Notes under the pieces: generated by a model
What the model was told of the DNA's origin: nothing
Database searches by the model: none
Seen by the model: only the letters and a program-made list of their open reading frames with translations
Assembly: GCA_024233435.1 (NCBI GenBank)
Contig: JACKPQ010000001.1
Span: forward strand, 124,001-188,000
Source: Chlamydiales bacterium
GTDB taxonomy: Bacteria; Chlamydiota; Chlamydiia; Chlamydiales; JACKPQ01
Length of the DNA: 64,000 nt
Direction of reading: 5' to 3'
In this document: positions 51,250 through 59,351 of the stretch, in pieces
Layout of the letters: every line of letters starts with the position of its first letter
Position numbering within the stretch: the stretch's first letter is position 1
Program-made: the position numbers and the translations under genes

Positions 51250-51685
51250 ACGCGAGATGTACATCTCCAGGCAGGTGGGCTTGAATTGTCCCTGACTTCC
51301 AGTTTGCGTATAGATCGGGATGATCAAAGCGGCCGTAGGTACGAACTCCCAGTCCGAATATAATCGTTTGAATAGTTATATAAATGGATAGTTTTACCAT
51401 CCAAGGTTTGATTTGATACAAAAAAGGTAAAGCTCTGAGAAACTGATCGGGATAAAAACCCGCTGTGATAACCAGACAGCTAAACAAGGTTGTAGCGGTG
51501 ATACACAGCGGGTTTTTAATATTGCACGCAACGGCATCCGCAAAATACTGTTGGAAAGCCAAAATGCAGTTGCCAACGCGTTCAATGCGTGTTTGTTGCT
51601 GTTCACTATTGTCAAAGCCTTTAGCTATGGCAAAGTTTGACACATTGCAAAGAGAATAATAGGCCTTAGCTAGCGCGATTGGCAT
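51227..51685 (-). CDS. Inc-like membrane protein, paralogue B
   Basis: A 152-residue protein with two hydrophobic helices (about 60-77 and 96-113) and the end motif VRTYGRFDHPDLYANW. It is a clear paralogue of the gene directly upstream in layout and in this motif. It overlaps that gene by 20 bp and has no promoter of its own. Two helices in a short protein of a chlamydia suggest an inclusion-membrane or other envelope protein, but the loop between the helices (about 18 residues) is at the long end for a bilobed Inc domain. Function unknown. Confidence 0.65.
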   Translation of the reverse strand: MPIALAKAYYSLCNVSNFAIAKGFDNSEQQQTRIERVGNCILAFQQYFADAVACNIKNPLCITATTLFSCLVITAGFYPDQFLRALPFLYQIKPWMVKLSIYITIQTIIFGLGVRTYGRFDHPDLYANWKSGTIQAHLPGDVHLAFRQPLRT

Positions 51686-52133
51686 TTTGCTCTGGTTGTT
51701 TTGGTGATACTGGACTATACCACTTGCTCATTAGATCGCTGTTGGAGACGCGGCCATAAGCTCTCAGCCCCCAACCAACCGTACCGCTCATTAGAGCTGC
51801 GTACGCAACCTCTTTAATGTGTTTTATATACCTTATACCGATGAACTTAATTACCTGTTTAGTAAGCTCAATTGTAGAGCTCGGATAGAATGCAAATTGC
51901 ACTGAATACATGCCAATTACGGTAAATACAACGACCAAAAATCGGGGCTCGTTGATCAGTGTGTGTATTTTTTTTGGTAGTTCTGTGATGTGCCACATCA
52001 GCGTACCGCCGATATTTTCTAGAGTATTCTTTTGATAACTATCTATATTTGTGTATTTTACTGCATCATAGGCAAGGGTTAGTCCTGCATGGTTAAAAAA
52101 GCCTTTACTATGAGGGTTGGTTTGTATTGTCAT
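51666..52133 (-). CDS. Inc-like membrane protein, paralogue A
   Basis: A 155-residue protein, hydrophobic at about 64-82 (FLVVVFTVIGMYSVQFAF) and 105-124, ending in LRAYGRVSNSDLMSKW. The shared motif with paralogue B is R-[AT]-Y-G-R-x3-[PS]-D-L-x3-W. TAGGAG lies about eight bases before the ATG, and a near-consensus promoter lies 29 bases further up. It is the first gene of a two-gene unit. Confidence 0.68.
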   Translation of the reverse strand: MTIQTNPHSKGFFNHAGLTLAYDAVKYTNIDSYQKNTLENIGGTLMWHITELPKKIHTLINEPRFLVVVFTVIGMYSVQFAFYPSSTIELTKQVIKFIGIRYIKHIKEVAYAALMSGTVGWGLRAYGRVSNSDLMSKWYSPVSPKQPEQNANRAS

Positions 52134-52161
52134 TATATTACTCCTAATGTTGAATGGCTTT

Positions 52162-52190
52162 ATTGTAAATTATATATATAATTTTGTCAA
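52162..52190 (-). promoter_or_regulatory. Near-consensus promoter of the Inc-like pair
   Basis: On the minus strand: TTGACA (52190-52185), 17-bp AT spacer, TACAAT (52167-52162). The -35 is perfect and the -10 differs by one base. It closely resembles the promoters of the OTU gene and of the 58-codon gene at 54947, including AAAT just after the -35. Confidence 0.8.
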
Positions 52191-52276
52191 TTTAAATAAT
52201 ATAATGTAAAAAATACAGCGATAAATTGATTTTAACATGTTAATATTCAGTTTTACACTTATTGTAAATATTTTAT

Positions 52277-52306
52277 TTGAGATTGCGCCAACTTGGAAAA
52301 TATGAT
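52277..52306 (+). promoter_or_regulatory. Promoter of fabF
   Basis: TTGAGA (52277-52282), 18-bp spacer, TATGAT (52301-52306), 29 bases before the ATG at 52336, with GAGG in between. The 202-bp gap to the divergent Inc-like pair holds the two promoters and nothing else I can identify. Confidence 0.6.
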
Positions 52307-52335
52307 ACCATAGGACCTCAAATGAGGTGCTTTCT

Positions 52336-53583
52336 ATGAATCAAAAGCGACGTGTAGTCATCACAGGCATGGGCCTTGTCTCTTGCTTTGGCCAGGATAT
52401 TGATACGTTTTACCAGAAGCTTTTAGATGGTGAAAGTGGTATCACGGACATTGATGCCTTTGATTGCTCTGACTATTCTACGCGTATTGCTGGACAAATC
52501 AAAAACTTTGACCCGGGAGAATACCTCGACAAGAAGCAGTCAAGGCGTCTTGATCCTTTTTTGCGCTACTCCCAGGTTGCAGGTAAGCGAGCATTGGAAG
52601 ATGCCCAGGTCGATATGGAAGCGCTAGATAAGTCGCGATGCGGTATTTTGATTGGGTCTGGAATGGGTGGATTGACCACTTTTTCTGAAGGCGTTCATAC
52701 GATTCGTGACAAAGGATGCTCTCGCATCACTCCATTTTTTATTCCATTCATTATTACGAATATGGCAAGTGGCATGCTATCGATCGATACAGGATTCACA
52801 GGGCCGAACTACTCAGTTTCAACCGCGTGCGCAACAGCCAACTATGCCATTATAAATGCTGCACGTCACATCCAAAATGGAGATGCTGATCTCATGGTCT
52901 GTGGTGGATCTGAAGCTCCAATTGTGCCCGTTGGTTTGGCAGGTTTTTGTGTGATTAAAGCTATGTCAACGCGCAATGATGAACCCCTTAAAGCATCCCG
53001 CCCCTGGGACAAGGGACGCGATGGTTTTATCATGGGAGAAGGTGCAGGAGTGCTTATCTTAGAAGAGCTGGAACATGCTAAAAAGCGGGGAGCCAAAATC
53101 TATGGTGAGTATCTCGGTGGCGCTATGAACGCCGATGCGTATCATTTGACAGCAACAAAACCTGATGGATCAGGTGTTGCAGAGTGTATTCGCATGACGC
53201 TTAAAGATGGCAACATTGATCCAAAACGTGTGAACTACATCAACGCCCATGCTACGAGCACGCCTGTAGGTGATATGTGCGAAGTGCGTGGTATCCAATC
53301 TATTTTTGGTGAGCAATGTAAAGAGATTGCGATGAATGGAACGAAGGCTCTTATTGGTCACTGTCTTGGTGCAGCCGGTAGTATCGAGCTGATTGCAACG
53401 CTCAAATCCATTGAAAAAGGCAAAATTCACCCGATGCCAAACCTTGATGACCCTGAAGAAGAAATCAAGGAGTTTATTGTGCCAAGCAAGGCTGTTGATC
53501 ATGACATTGACGTTGCCCTGTCTAATTCTTTTGGTTTTGGTGGTCATAACGCTGTCGTTGCTGTCGGGCGTTATAAACCGTGA
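52336..53583 (+). CDS. fabF: 3-oxoacyl-ACP synthase II
   Basis: A 415-residue condensing enzyme for fatty acid elongation. Catalytic Cys is C165 in STACATANY; the two histidines are in NAHATSTPVGD and IGHCLGAAGS; the Gly-rich end is SFGFGGHNAV. The ATG at 52336 follows GAGG at eight bases; a GTG at 52327 inside that site is rejected. The stop overlaps the GTG of the Nudix gene, so these are coupled. Confidence 0.96.
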   Translation: MNQKRRVVITGMGLVSCFGQDIDTFYQKLLDGESGITDIDAFDCSDYSTRIAGQIKNFDPGEYLDKKQSRRLDPFLRYSQVAGKRALEDAQVDMEALDKSRCGILIGSGMGGLTTFSEGVHTIRDKGCSRITPFFIPFIITNMASGMLSIDTGFTGPNYSVSTACATANYAIINAARHIQNGDADLMVCGGSEAPIVPVGLAGFCVIKAMSTRNDEPLKASRPWDKGRDGFIMGEGAGVLILEELEHAKKRGAKIYGEYLGGAMNADAYHLTATKPDGSGVAECIRMTLKDGNIDPKRVNYINAHATSTPVGDMCEVRGIQSIFGEQCKEIAMNGTKALIGHCLGAAGSIELIATLKSIEKGKIHPMPNLDDPEEEIKEFIVPSKAVDHDIDVALSNSFGFGGHNAVVAVGRYKP

Positions 53584-53990
53584 TTGATCTGTCTTATGGT
53601 ATCATTCCTTTTCGATCTACCCCTAAGGGGTGGGAAGTTCTTTTAATCCAACACAGAAAAGATTGTTATTGGGGTTTTCCAAAAGGTCACTTAGAGGAAG
53701 GCGAAGAAATGCTTCAGGGTGCTGTAAGAGAGCTTTTTGAAGAAACCCATTTAACTGTGGATAGTTTGATTTGCGATGAAGTGTTTGTTGAGCACTATCA
53801 GTTTGAAGTGGACAGTCAGATCGTTGAAAAAACCGTCACTTATTTTGCTGCGCGCGTATCTGGAAAGGTTGAGGTGCAAAATGCTGAAATTCTGCAGGCT
53901 CGTTGGTGTCCTGCTGCAGAGGCATTTGATATCATTACCTATGATGAGGCCAAAGCGCTTTTCAAAGTTGTTTTGAAAAAAATTGCATAA
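53580..53990 (+). CDS. Nudix hydrolase, probable Ap4A hydrolase
   Basis: A 136-residue protein with a full Nudix box: GHLEEGEEMLQGAVRELFEE followed by THL. The start YGIIPFR and WGFPKGH match the diadenosine tetraphosphate hydrolase group, and the Chlamydia gene after fabF is of that kind. It clears dinucleoside polyphosphates. The start is GTG at 53580, overlapping the fabF stop as GTGA. Confidence 0.9.
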   Translation: MIDLSYGIIPFRSTPKGWEVLLIQHRKDCYWGFPKGHLEEGEEMLQGAVRELFEETHLTVDSLICDEVFVEHYQFEVDSQIVEKTVTYFAARVSGKVEVQNAEILQARWCPAAEAFDIITYDEAKALFKVVLKKIA

Positions 53991-54045
53991 AATTGGCTTA
54001 TTTCTTACCATTATCGCTAGGGCAATATACTGCAAAGGAGACTCC

Positions 54046-54594
54046 ATGAGAACAGCTTATCAAAAAATTATTAGCCGCAACTGGATACCAGATATTTTGC
54101 TCGTTTGTTTTGCATCTGTGTTCATTAGCTTAATCGGTCAGTTGGCAATTCGCTTGCCTTTTTCACCGGTTCCAATCTACTTGCAAAACAATGCCATTTG
54201 CTTGGCGGGTTTTTTGCTGGGGCGAAAAAGAGGCGTGGCATGCGCAATGCTCTTTATTGCTCAAGGCGCGATGGGCCTTCCTGTATTTGCTAATGGCGGT
54301 TCGGGCCTTGCTTATTTGATGGGGCCAACTGGTGGTTATATCTTTGGCTTTATTCTATCGGCTTATATTGCTGGATACCTTGCAGAAAGAAAAGGCACGG
54401 CGTTAAACATGTTTAACGCACTGAATCTTTCTATGCTGGCTCATTATGTGACAGGATGCCTTTACTTGACCACGTTTGTTGGGTTTCCACAAAGTGTCTG
54501 GTTAGGTGTTGCTCCATTTCTTTTAGGAGACTTGCTGGTTAATATGGTCGTTTCAAAGATAGGGCGCTCCGCACGATCTTTGCTACCTCTGTAG
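54046..54594 (+). CDS. bioY: Biotin transporter BioY
   Basis: A 182-residue membrane protein, the substrate-binding S component of an ECF biotin transporter. Family blocks: LPFSPVPIYLQN, GRKRGVACAMLFIAQGAMGLPVFA, and GPTGGYIFGF. About six helices. The ATG at 54046 has AAGGAG five bases upstream. No EcfA or EcfT gene is in the window, so it must use modules encoded elsewhere or act alone. Its last 56 bases overlap the antisense 66-codon gene. Confidence 0.93.
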   Translation: MRTAYQKIISRNWIPDILLVCFASVFISLIGQLAIRLPFSPVPIYLQNNAICLAGFLLGRKRGVACAMLFIAQGAMGLPVFANGGSGLAYLMGPTGGYIFGFILSAYIAGYLAERKGTALNMFNALNLSMLAHYVTGCLYLTTFVGFPQSVWLGVAPFLLGDLLVNMVVSKIGRSARSLLPL

Positions 54595-54739
54595 AAGCTT
54601 TTCCGACTGACCAGTTGTGGGAGCTTGGTTTCCACAGCTGTGGCTGCACCCAGCGTTCTATGTGTCGCTTTTTGTATTCAGTAGGTGAGGCGTGACCTCT
54701 ATCTAGATTTTTTTTGCTGTCTGGTCCTGGAACTGCCAT
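54539..54739 (-). CDS. Small hypothetical protein (66 residues)
   Basis: A 66-residue basic, hydrophilic protein with no recognised family; it begins MAVPGPDSKKNLDRGH and has three Trp residues. GGAGAGG lies about six bases before the ATG, a strong ribosome site, so it is probably translated. It follows a 58-codon gene on the same strand after 31 bases and likely shares its promoter. Its 3' end is antisense to bioY. Confidence 0.6.
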   Translation of the reverse strand: MAVPGPDSKKNLDRGHASPTEYKKRHIERWVQPQLWKPSSHNWSVGKASTEVAKIVRSALSLKRPY

Positions 54740-54770
54740 CTAATACCTCTCCATTCTATTGAGTGTGCGA

Positions 54771-54947
54771 TTACTCTTTCGGATAATCTTTTGCGCTTTT
54801 GTTGTCAACGCGGCCTTTCAAGTTTGTAACTTGTGGATGATGTTCAGCATTCTTAATCGCTTTTACTGCTGATTTTATCACATGGCATAATGAATACTTT
54901 TCAATTGTATTTTCTGGCTGATCGTTATTGTTATTATCAATTCTCAT
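54771..54947 (-). CDS. Small hypothetical protein (58 residues)
   Basis: An open frame of 58 codons on the minus strand, beginning MRIDNNNNDQ and ending KDYPKE, hydrophilic with one His pair and a helical centre. A promoter with a perfect -35 ends eight bases before the ATG, so the mRNA would be leaderless. It is the first gene of a two-gene unit. No family recognised. Size and pairing recall toxin-antitoxin loci, but neither product looks like a known one. Confidence 0.55.
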   Translation of the reverse strand: MRIDNNNNDQPENTIEKYSLCHVIKSAVKAIKNAEHHPQVTNLKGRVDNKSAKDYPKE

Positions 54948-54954
54948 AAGTTTA

Positions 54955-54984
54955 ATTGTAATTATTATTTTAATTATTTGTCAA
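54955..54984 (-). promoter_or_regulatory. Near-consensus promoter of the small-gene pair
   Basis: On the minus strand: TTGACA (54984-54979), 18-bp A/T-only spacer, TACAAT (54960-54955), then the ATG at 54947 after seven bases. It shares the AAWTTGACAAAW pattern with the promoters at 35747-35752 and 52185-52190. Confidence 0.75.
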
Positions 54985-55039
54985 TTTTTTGTTTTCAAGT
55001 CGCTGGTTTTAAATTCTTGGCTTTGATACATTGGGAGTT

Positions 55040-57685
55040 ATGTTTAAACGATTTATAGCCTTTGTTTTGCAGCGTGTTTTGGCCTTGCGTTATAGGATTC
55101 GAGTCAAAAAGACGGATCTTATTTATGATCAAGGTGTTATATTTATTCCAAATCATCCTGCCCAGATAGATCCAATCATCTTAATGGCGCATTTGTGGGC
55201 TCGGTTTAAGCCTAGACCTTTAGCCGTTGAGCATTATTACTACATGCCAGGTGCAGGCCCTTTTATGCGCTTTGTGCGGGCGCTGCCTATCCCCAACTTT
55301 GAAACAGCAACAAATGCTTGGAAGATTCGTCGTGCACACAAAACTTTCAGACGCATAAAGGAAGGGCTCGCTTGTGGGCATAATTTCTTAATCTATCCTT
55401 CAGGTCACCTGAGAAGAGAAGGTCATGAAATGGTTGGTGGCTCCCTTGTTCATCAGTTGCTTCAAGAGTGTCCAAATGCAAAAGTTGTCATGGTGCGTAC
55501 ATCTGGTCTTTGGGGGAGCAGTTTCTCCCGAGCTATCACCGGGACAGCACCACCATTTTGGAAAGCGTTAACTCATGGACTTTTCGTGCTGCTCAAGAAC
55601 GGTCTGTTCTTTGCCCCTCGACGCGATGTTGATATTGAGCTGTGTGCTGCGCCCGACGATTTCCCCAGAAGCGGTACGCGTAAAGAGCTGAACCGCTATA
55701 TCGAGAAATGGATGAACCGCTACCTAGATGAAAAGGGCCAAGAGGTGAGCGAGGAGCCTGTCAAACTTGTTAGTTATAGTCATTTTAAGCTAGATGTTCC
55801 TAAGATTACACGTCCGGAAGCTAAGCCTGTCAAAGATGTTAAAATCGATCCTAAGGTGCGTGCTGATATCATTGCGTACGTGGCTCAAATGGCAGAGGTG
55901 GATGCTAAAAAGCTCTCGAATGAAACGGATTTAGTCAGAGATTTAGGCCTAGACTCATTAGACATTGGATCCCTTTCTGCTCATATCGACCAAAAGTATC
56001 ATATTGCAACGCTTTCACCAGCAAATCTCAAAACGATCGGAGATGTTTGCCAAGCTGTTAGCGGAATGGAAGAGGCATCCCAGCTTCAAATCCCTGATTT
56101 TGAGATCAAAAAATGCTGGCCCGCAGAAAAGAGGGTTCATACATCTAGAGCGCCTCACGGATTTACGATTCCTGAAGCTTTTTTAGATGTTACCGATCGC
56201 TTAAAAGACACCTATATCTGCGCAGATGCCCTCACAGGTCCACTCACGTATAAAAAAATGCGTCAAGCAGCTCTTATTCTAGCAGCACGCATTCGCAAAA
56301 TGGAAGGCGAGTATATCGGTATCATGCTGCCCTCATCTGTTGCTGTATACTTGGTTATTTTTGCAACTTGGCTCGCGGGTAAGACCCCTGTAATGCTCAA
56401 TTGGACAAGTGGTGTGCGCACACTTAACCATGCCCAAGATCTGCTCAATTTAAAAACAGTGATCAGCTCACGCCGCTTTCTTGATAGACTTGATGTCTTG
56501 GATATGGGCGCCTTAGAAGATGCTCTTGTGCTAATGGAAGATGTAAAACAGAGTATTTCTCTTTTGGAAAAAGTGAAAGGTGCTTTTCAAGCAATGAAGA
56601 GCAACAAGCTTTTGCTCGATGAGTTGGGTCTAGCTTCTTTGACTGGGGATGACACGGCTGTGGTTCTCTTCACATCGGGCACAGAGACGCTGCCAAAGGC
56701 TGTCCCATTGACCCATCATAATATTTTAGCGAATCAGGCGGCTGGAATTTCATGTGTTGATTTCACTTCACACGATACAATGTACAGCGTTCTGCCACCG
56801 TTTCATTCTTTTGGCTTTTCTATCACAGGGTTATTACCGATTCTTTTTGGCATACCTGTTGTCTACGCGCCTGACCCTACAGATGGTTCCATGATGGCTC
56901 GCGATATCTCGCATTGGAATGTGACAATTATGCTTTGTGCTCCCACTTTCTATAAAAATCTGTTTCGTGTGGCTAAAAAAGAGCAATTGTTAAGTGTTCG
57001 CCTGTTTGTTACTGGAGCTGAAAAGGCTCCAGAAGAGCTTTTTAGCCTTGTAAAACAACTTGGCCCAGATAAACAGATATTGGAGGCCTATGGCATCACC
57101 GAATGCTCGCCTGGTGTGACTGCTCAGCGCCCAGATTGTCTAGAAGGTGTTGGAAGACCGCTTCCTGGGATTGAGCTGCGCACTATCCATCCTGAAACAC
57201 TTCAGCCCTTGCCTAAGGGTGCCTCAGGTGAGGTATGCATTTCTGGGCCCTCTGTATTTTCTGGTTATTTGGGGACTGCTCCAAAAGATCCATTCATAAC
57301 CATTGATGGCGAGCGATATTACCGATCAGGAGATATTGGACATATTAACAAAAATGACTGCTTGATTCTTGAAGGTCGTTTTTCGCGCTTTGTTAAAATT
57401 GGGGCTGAAATGGTTAGTCTAACAGCTATTGAAGATGCAATTGCAAAAAAACTTCAACCTTCTGATGATGGGCCTTCCATTGCCATAGGTACCCGTGAAG
57501 GGGAAAAAGGAGCTCAGCTTGTTTTGTTTACAACAGTTGAACTGAGCAGGGATACAATCAACGAATGGCTTAGAGATGTAGGCTTTGGTCGTATTGTCAA
57601 GATCAGTGAATTAAGGCGCCTCGATGAGATCCCACTGACGGGCACAGGCAAAATTCACTATCGCATTTTGGAAGAAATGTTATGA
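55040..57685 (+). CDS. aas: Acyltransferase-ACP-acyl ligase fusion (Aas-like)
   Basis: An 881-residue three-part enzyme. About 1-225: PlsC-type acyltransferase with NHPAQIDP (the HX4D site) and YPSGHLRR. About 275-340: an acyl-carrier domain with the phosphopantetheine Ser in LGLDSLD. About 375-881: AMP-forming acyl ligase with VLFTSGTETLPKAVPLTHHN, YGITECSP and YRSGDIG. It would activate a fatty acid, hold it on the built-in carrier and put it on a lysophospholipid. Separate Aas-like genes are known in Chlamydia. Start: ATG at 55040 with GGGAG very close; a TTG at 55031 is possible. It overlaps cysS as ATGA. Confidence 0.88.
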   Translation: MFKRFIAFVLQRVLALRYRIRVKKTDLIYDQGVIFIPNHPAQIDPIILMAHLWARFKPRPLAVEHYYYMPGAGPFMRFVRALPIPNFETATNAWKIRRAHKTFRRIKEGLACGHNFLIYPSGHLRREGHEMVGGSLVHQLLQECPNAKVVMVRTSGLWGSSFSRAITGTAPPFWKALTHGLFVLLKNGLFFAPRRDVDIELCAAPDDFPRSGTRKELNRYIEKWMNRYLDEKGQEVSEEPVKLVSYSHFKLDVPKITRPEAKPVKDVKIDPKVRADIIAYVAQMAEVDAKKLSNETDLVRDLGLDSLDIGSLSAHIDQKYHIATLSPANLKTIGDVCQAVSGMEEASQLQIPDFEIKKCWPAEKRVHTSRAPHGFTIPEAFLDVTDRLKDTYICADALTGPLTYKKMRQAALILAARIRKMEGEYIGIMLPSSVAVYLVIFATWLAGKTPVMLNWTSGVRTLNHAQDLLNLKTVISSRRFLDRLDVLDMGALEDALVLMEDVKQSISLLEKVKGAFQAMKSNKLLLDELGLASLTGDDTAVVLFTSGTETLPKAVPLTHHNILANQAAGISCVDFTSHDTMYSVLPPFHSFGFSITGLLPILFGIPVVYAPDPTDGSMMARDISHWNVTIMLCAPTFYKNLFRVAKKEQLLSVRLFVTGAEKAPEELFSLVKQLGPDKQILEAYGITECSPGVTAQRPDCLEGVGRPLPGIELRTIHPETLQPLPKGASGEVCISGPSVFSGYLGTAPKDPFITIDGERYYRSGDIGHINKNDCLILEGRFSRFVKIGAEMVSLTAIEDAIAKKLQPSDDGPSIAIGTREGEKGAQLVLFTTVELSRDTINEWLRDVGFGRIVKISELRRLDEIPLTGTGKIHYRILEEML

Positions 57686-59091
57686 TGCTTAATCTTTATT
57701 GTACAAAAAAGCGCGCAAAGCAACCTGTCACAGCGCTAGATGGTCAATCTTTGAAGATGTATACCTGTGGCCCGACTGTTTATAACTTGGCCCACATTGG
57801 CAATTTGCGCACCTTTTTATTTGAAGATCTTCTCAAGCGCACTGTTCAAGCTTTTGGTTTGCCTGTTAATCACGTGATGAACATCACTGATGTAGACGAT
57901 AAAACTATTCGTGGAGCTTTAGAGAATCATCAAAAGCTGACAGATTACACCAGGCCCTTTGAAAAAGCCTTTTTAGAAGATCTCCAAACCCTTAACATTC
58001 TTCCTGCAAGTAAGCTGACGCGGGCAACCGATTACATCCCTCAAATGATTGCACTCATTGAAACATTGCTTAAAGAGGGCGTTGCTTATCGCGGTGATGA
58101 TGGGAACGTCTTTTTCTCCATTGCCAAGTTCCCGGCCTACGGAGCCCTTTCACACCTTAAATTATCTGATCTAAAGCAAAACGCATCAGAGCGCACCGCA
58201 ACTGATGAATATGACAAAGATAGCGCCTCGGATTTCGTGCTTTGGAAAGCCTACGATAAAGAGCGCGATGGAACCATCTTTTGGGAGAGTCCTTTTGGAA
58301 AAGGCCGCCCTGGTTGGCATATTGAGTGCTCAGCGATGGCAATTGATGCTCTTGGCTCTACACTCGATATTCATTGCGGGGGAGTTGACAATATCTTTCC
58401 TCATCACGAAAACGAAATTGCACAATCTGAGTGCGCAACTGGAAAGCCTTTTGCCTGCCATTGGGCGCACGCTGAGCACCTCATTGTCGATGGTAAAAAA
58501 ATGTCTAAAAGCATGGGTAATTTTTACACATTACGCGATCTGCTTAAGAAGGGGTATACCGGTCCAGAAATTCGCTATACTTTGCTAGCAACGCATTATC
58601 GCACTCAGCTAAATTTTACAATGCAAGGCCTTGATGCCTCACGTTCTGCACTTCATCGGCTTAAGGCTTTCATCGACCGTTTACGCCTTGTTGATGGTCA
58701 AAGTGGTCAGCATGTTGCTAAGGCACTTGAAAAGCTCAAAACGCAGTTCTATGAGGCCATGGCAGATGATCTTAATATATCTGTTGCCCTTGCCGCTCTT
58801 TTTGACGCTATCCGCCAGTTCAATGCCTTGATTGATCGATCTGAAATGAGTAAAGATGAAGCCGTGCAAATTTTAGGTATGCTTGCCATACTTGATCAGA
58901 TTCTCGGAGTGCTTCCATTAAAGCAAGAAGAAGAGTCCATCCCTCCTGAGCTTGTCGATGCTCTTGAAAAACGCGAAGAGGCTCGGCGCACTAAAAACTG
59001 GGCCGAGGCAGATGCTCTACGCGACCAGATTATTCAAGCTGGATACATTATTGAAGATTCCCCAAAAGGCCCTGCTTTAAAAAAAGTTTAA
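57682..59091 (+). CDS. cysS: Cysteinyl-tRNA synthetase
   Basis: A 469-residue class I synthetase. The HIGH motif is HIGN in YTCGPTVYNLAHIGNL, the zinc ligands include CGPTVY, WHIECS and HHENE, and KMSKS is intact in GKKMSKSMGN. Length is normal. The start overlaps the stop of the acyltransferase fusion as ATGA. No clear terminator follows. Confidence 0.97.
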   Translation: MMLNLYCTKKRAKQPVTALDGQSLKMYTCGPTVYNLAHIGNLRTFLFEDLLKRTVQAFGLPVNHVMNITDVDDKTIRGALENHQKLTDYTRPFEKAFLEDLQTLNILPASKLTRATDYIPQMIALIETLLKEGVAYRGDDGNVFFSIAKFPAYGALSHLKLSDLKQNASERTATDEYDKDSASDFVLWKAYDKERDGTIFWESPFGKGRPGWHIECSAMAIDALGSTLDIHCGGVDNIFPHHENEIAQSECATGKPFACHWAHAEHLIVDGKKMSKSMGNFYTLRDLLKKGYTGPEIRYTLLATHYRTQLNFTMQGLDASRSALHRLKAFIDRLRLVDGQSGQHVAKALEKLKTQFYEAMADDLNISVALAALFDAIRQFNALIDRSEMSKDEAVQILGMLAILDQILGVLPLKQEEESIPPELVDALEKREEARRTKNWAEADALRDQIIQAGYIIEDSPKGPALKKV

Positions 59092-59142
59092 CCTTTCCTG
59101 ACGACCATGGAAGCGGTGAATTTACCTTGCCTCACGACCATG
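59091..59142 (+). repeat. Direct repeat pair after cysS
   Basis: Two 19-bp copies, 59091-59109 and 59124-59142, match at 17 of 19 bases (ACCTTxCCTxACGACCATG) with a 33-bp period, just after the cysS stop. They may be a remnant of a repeat family or a pair of binding sites. Confidence 0.6.
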
Positions 59143-59351
59143 AATATATAGAATACCAATTCTGAGAAATATATTTAAGCAGATTTTTCGAAAAATTTCA
59201 TCAAAAATATGCACTCCTTCATAGACATTTGATCCAAAACTCGCGTTATTTAAATCTGAGTGCGTCAAAACCCTGGACTTTAAAGCATCTTGCAATTTAA
59301 TTGTGTTTTCCTCATAATTCCATTAGTTTAGTACTAAAAATAAAGGTTTTT
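59092..59351. other. 260-bp intergenic region with repeats, palindromes and a promoter
   Basis: It holds the 19-bp direct repeats, the 17-bp sequence shared with 20635-20651 (here 59152-59168, reverse orientation), a 14-bp palindrome (59183-59196, ATTTTTCGAAAAAT), the promoter TTGCAA-N17-CATAAT (59290-59318) and a 12-bp palindrome TTTAGTACTAAA (59327-59338) at the expected transcription start of the downstream outer-membrane protein gene. No gene is seen. Confidence 0.6.
59290..59338 (+). promoter_or_regulatory. Promoter plus start-site palindrome of the OMP gene
   Basis: TTGCAA (59290-59295), 17-bp spacer, CATAAT (59313-59318); the palindrome 59327-59338 begins about where RNA would start. 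It could be an operator or a 5' stabilising hairpin before the AAAGG ribosome site. Confidence 0.5.
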
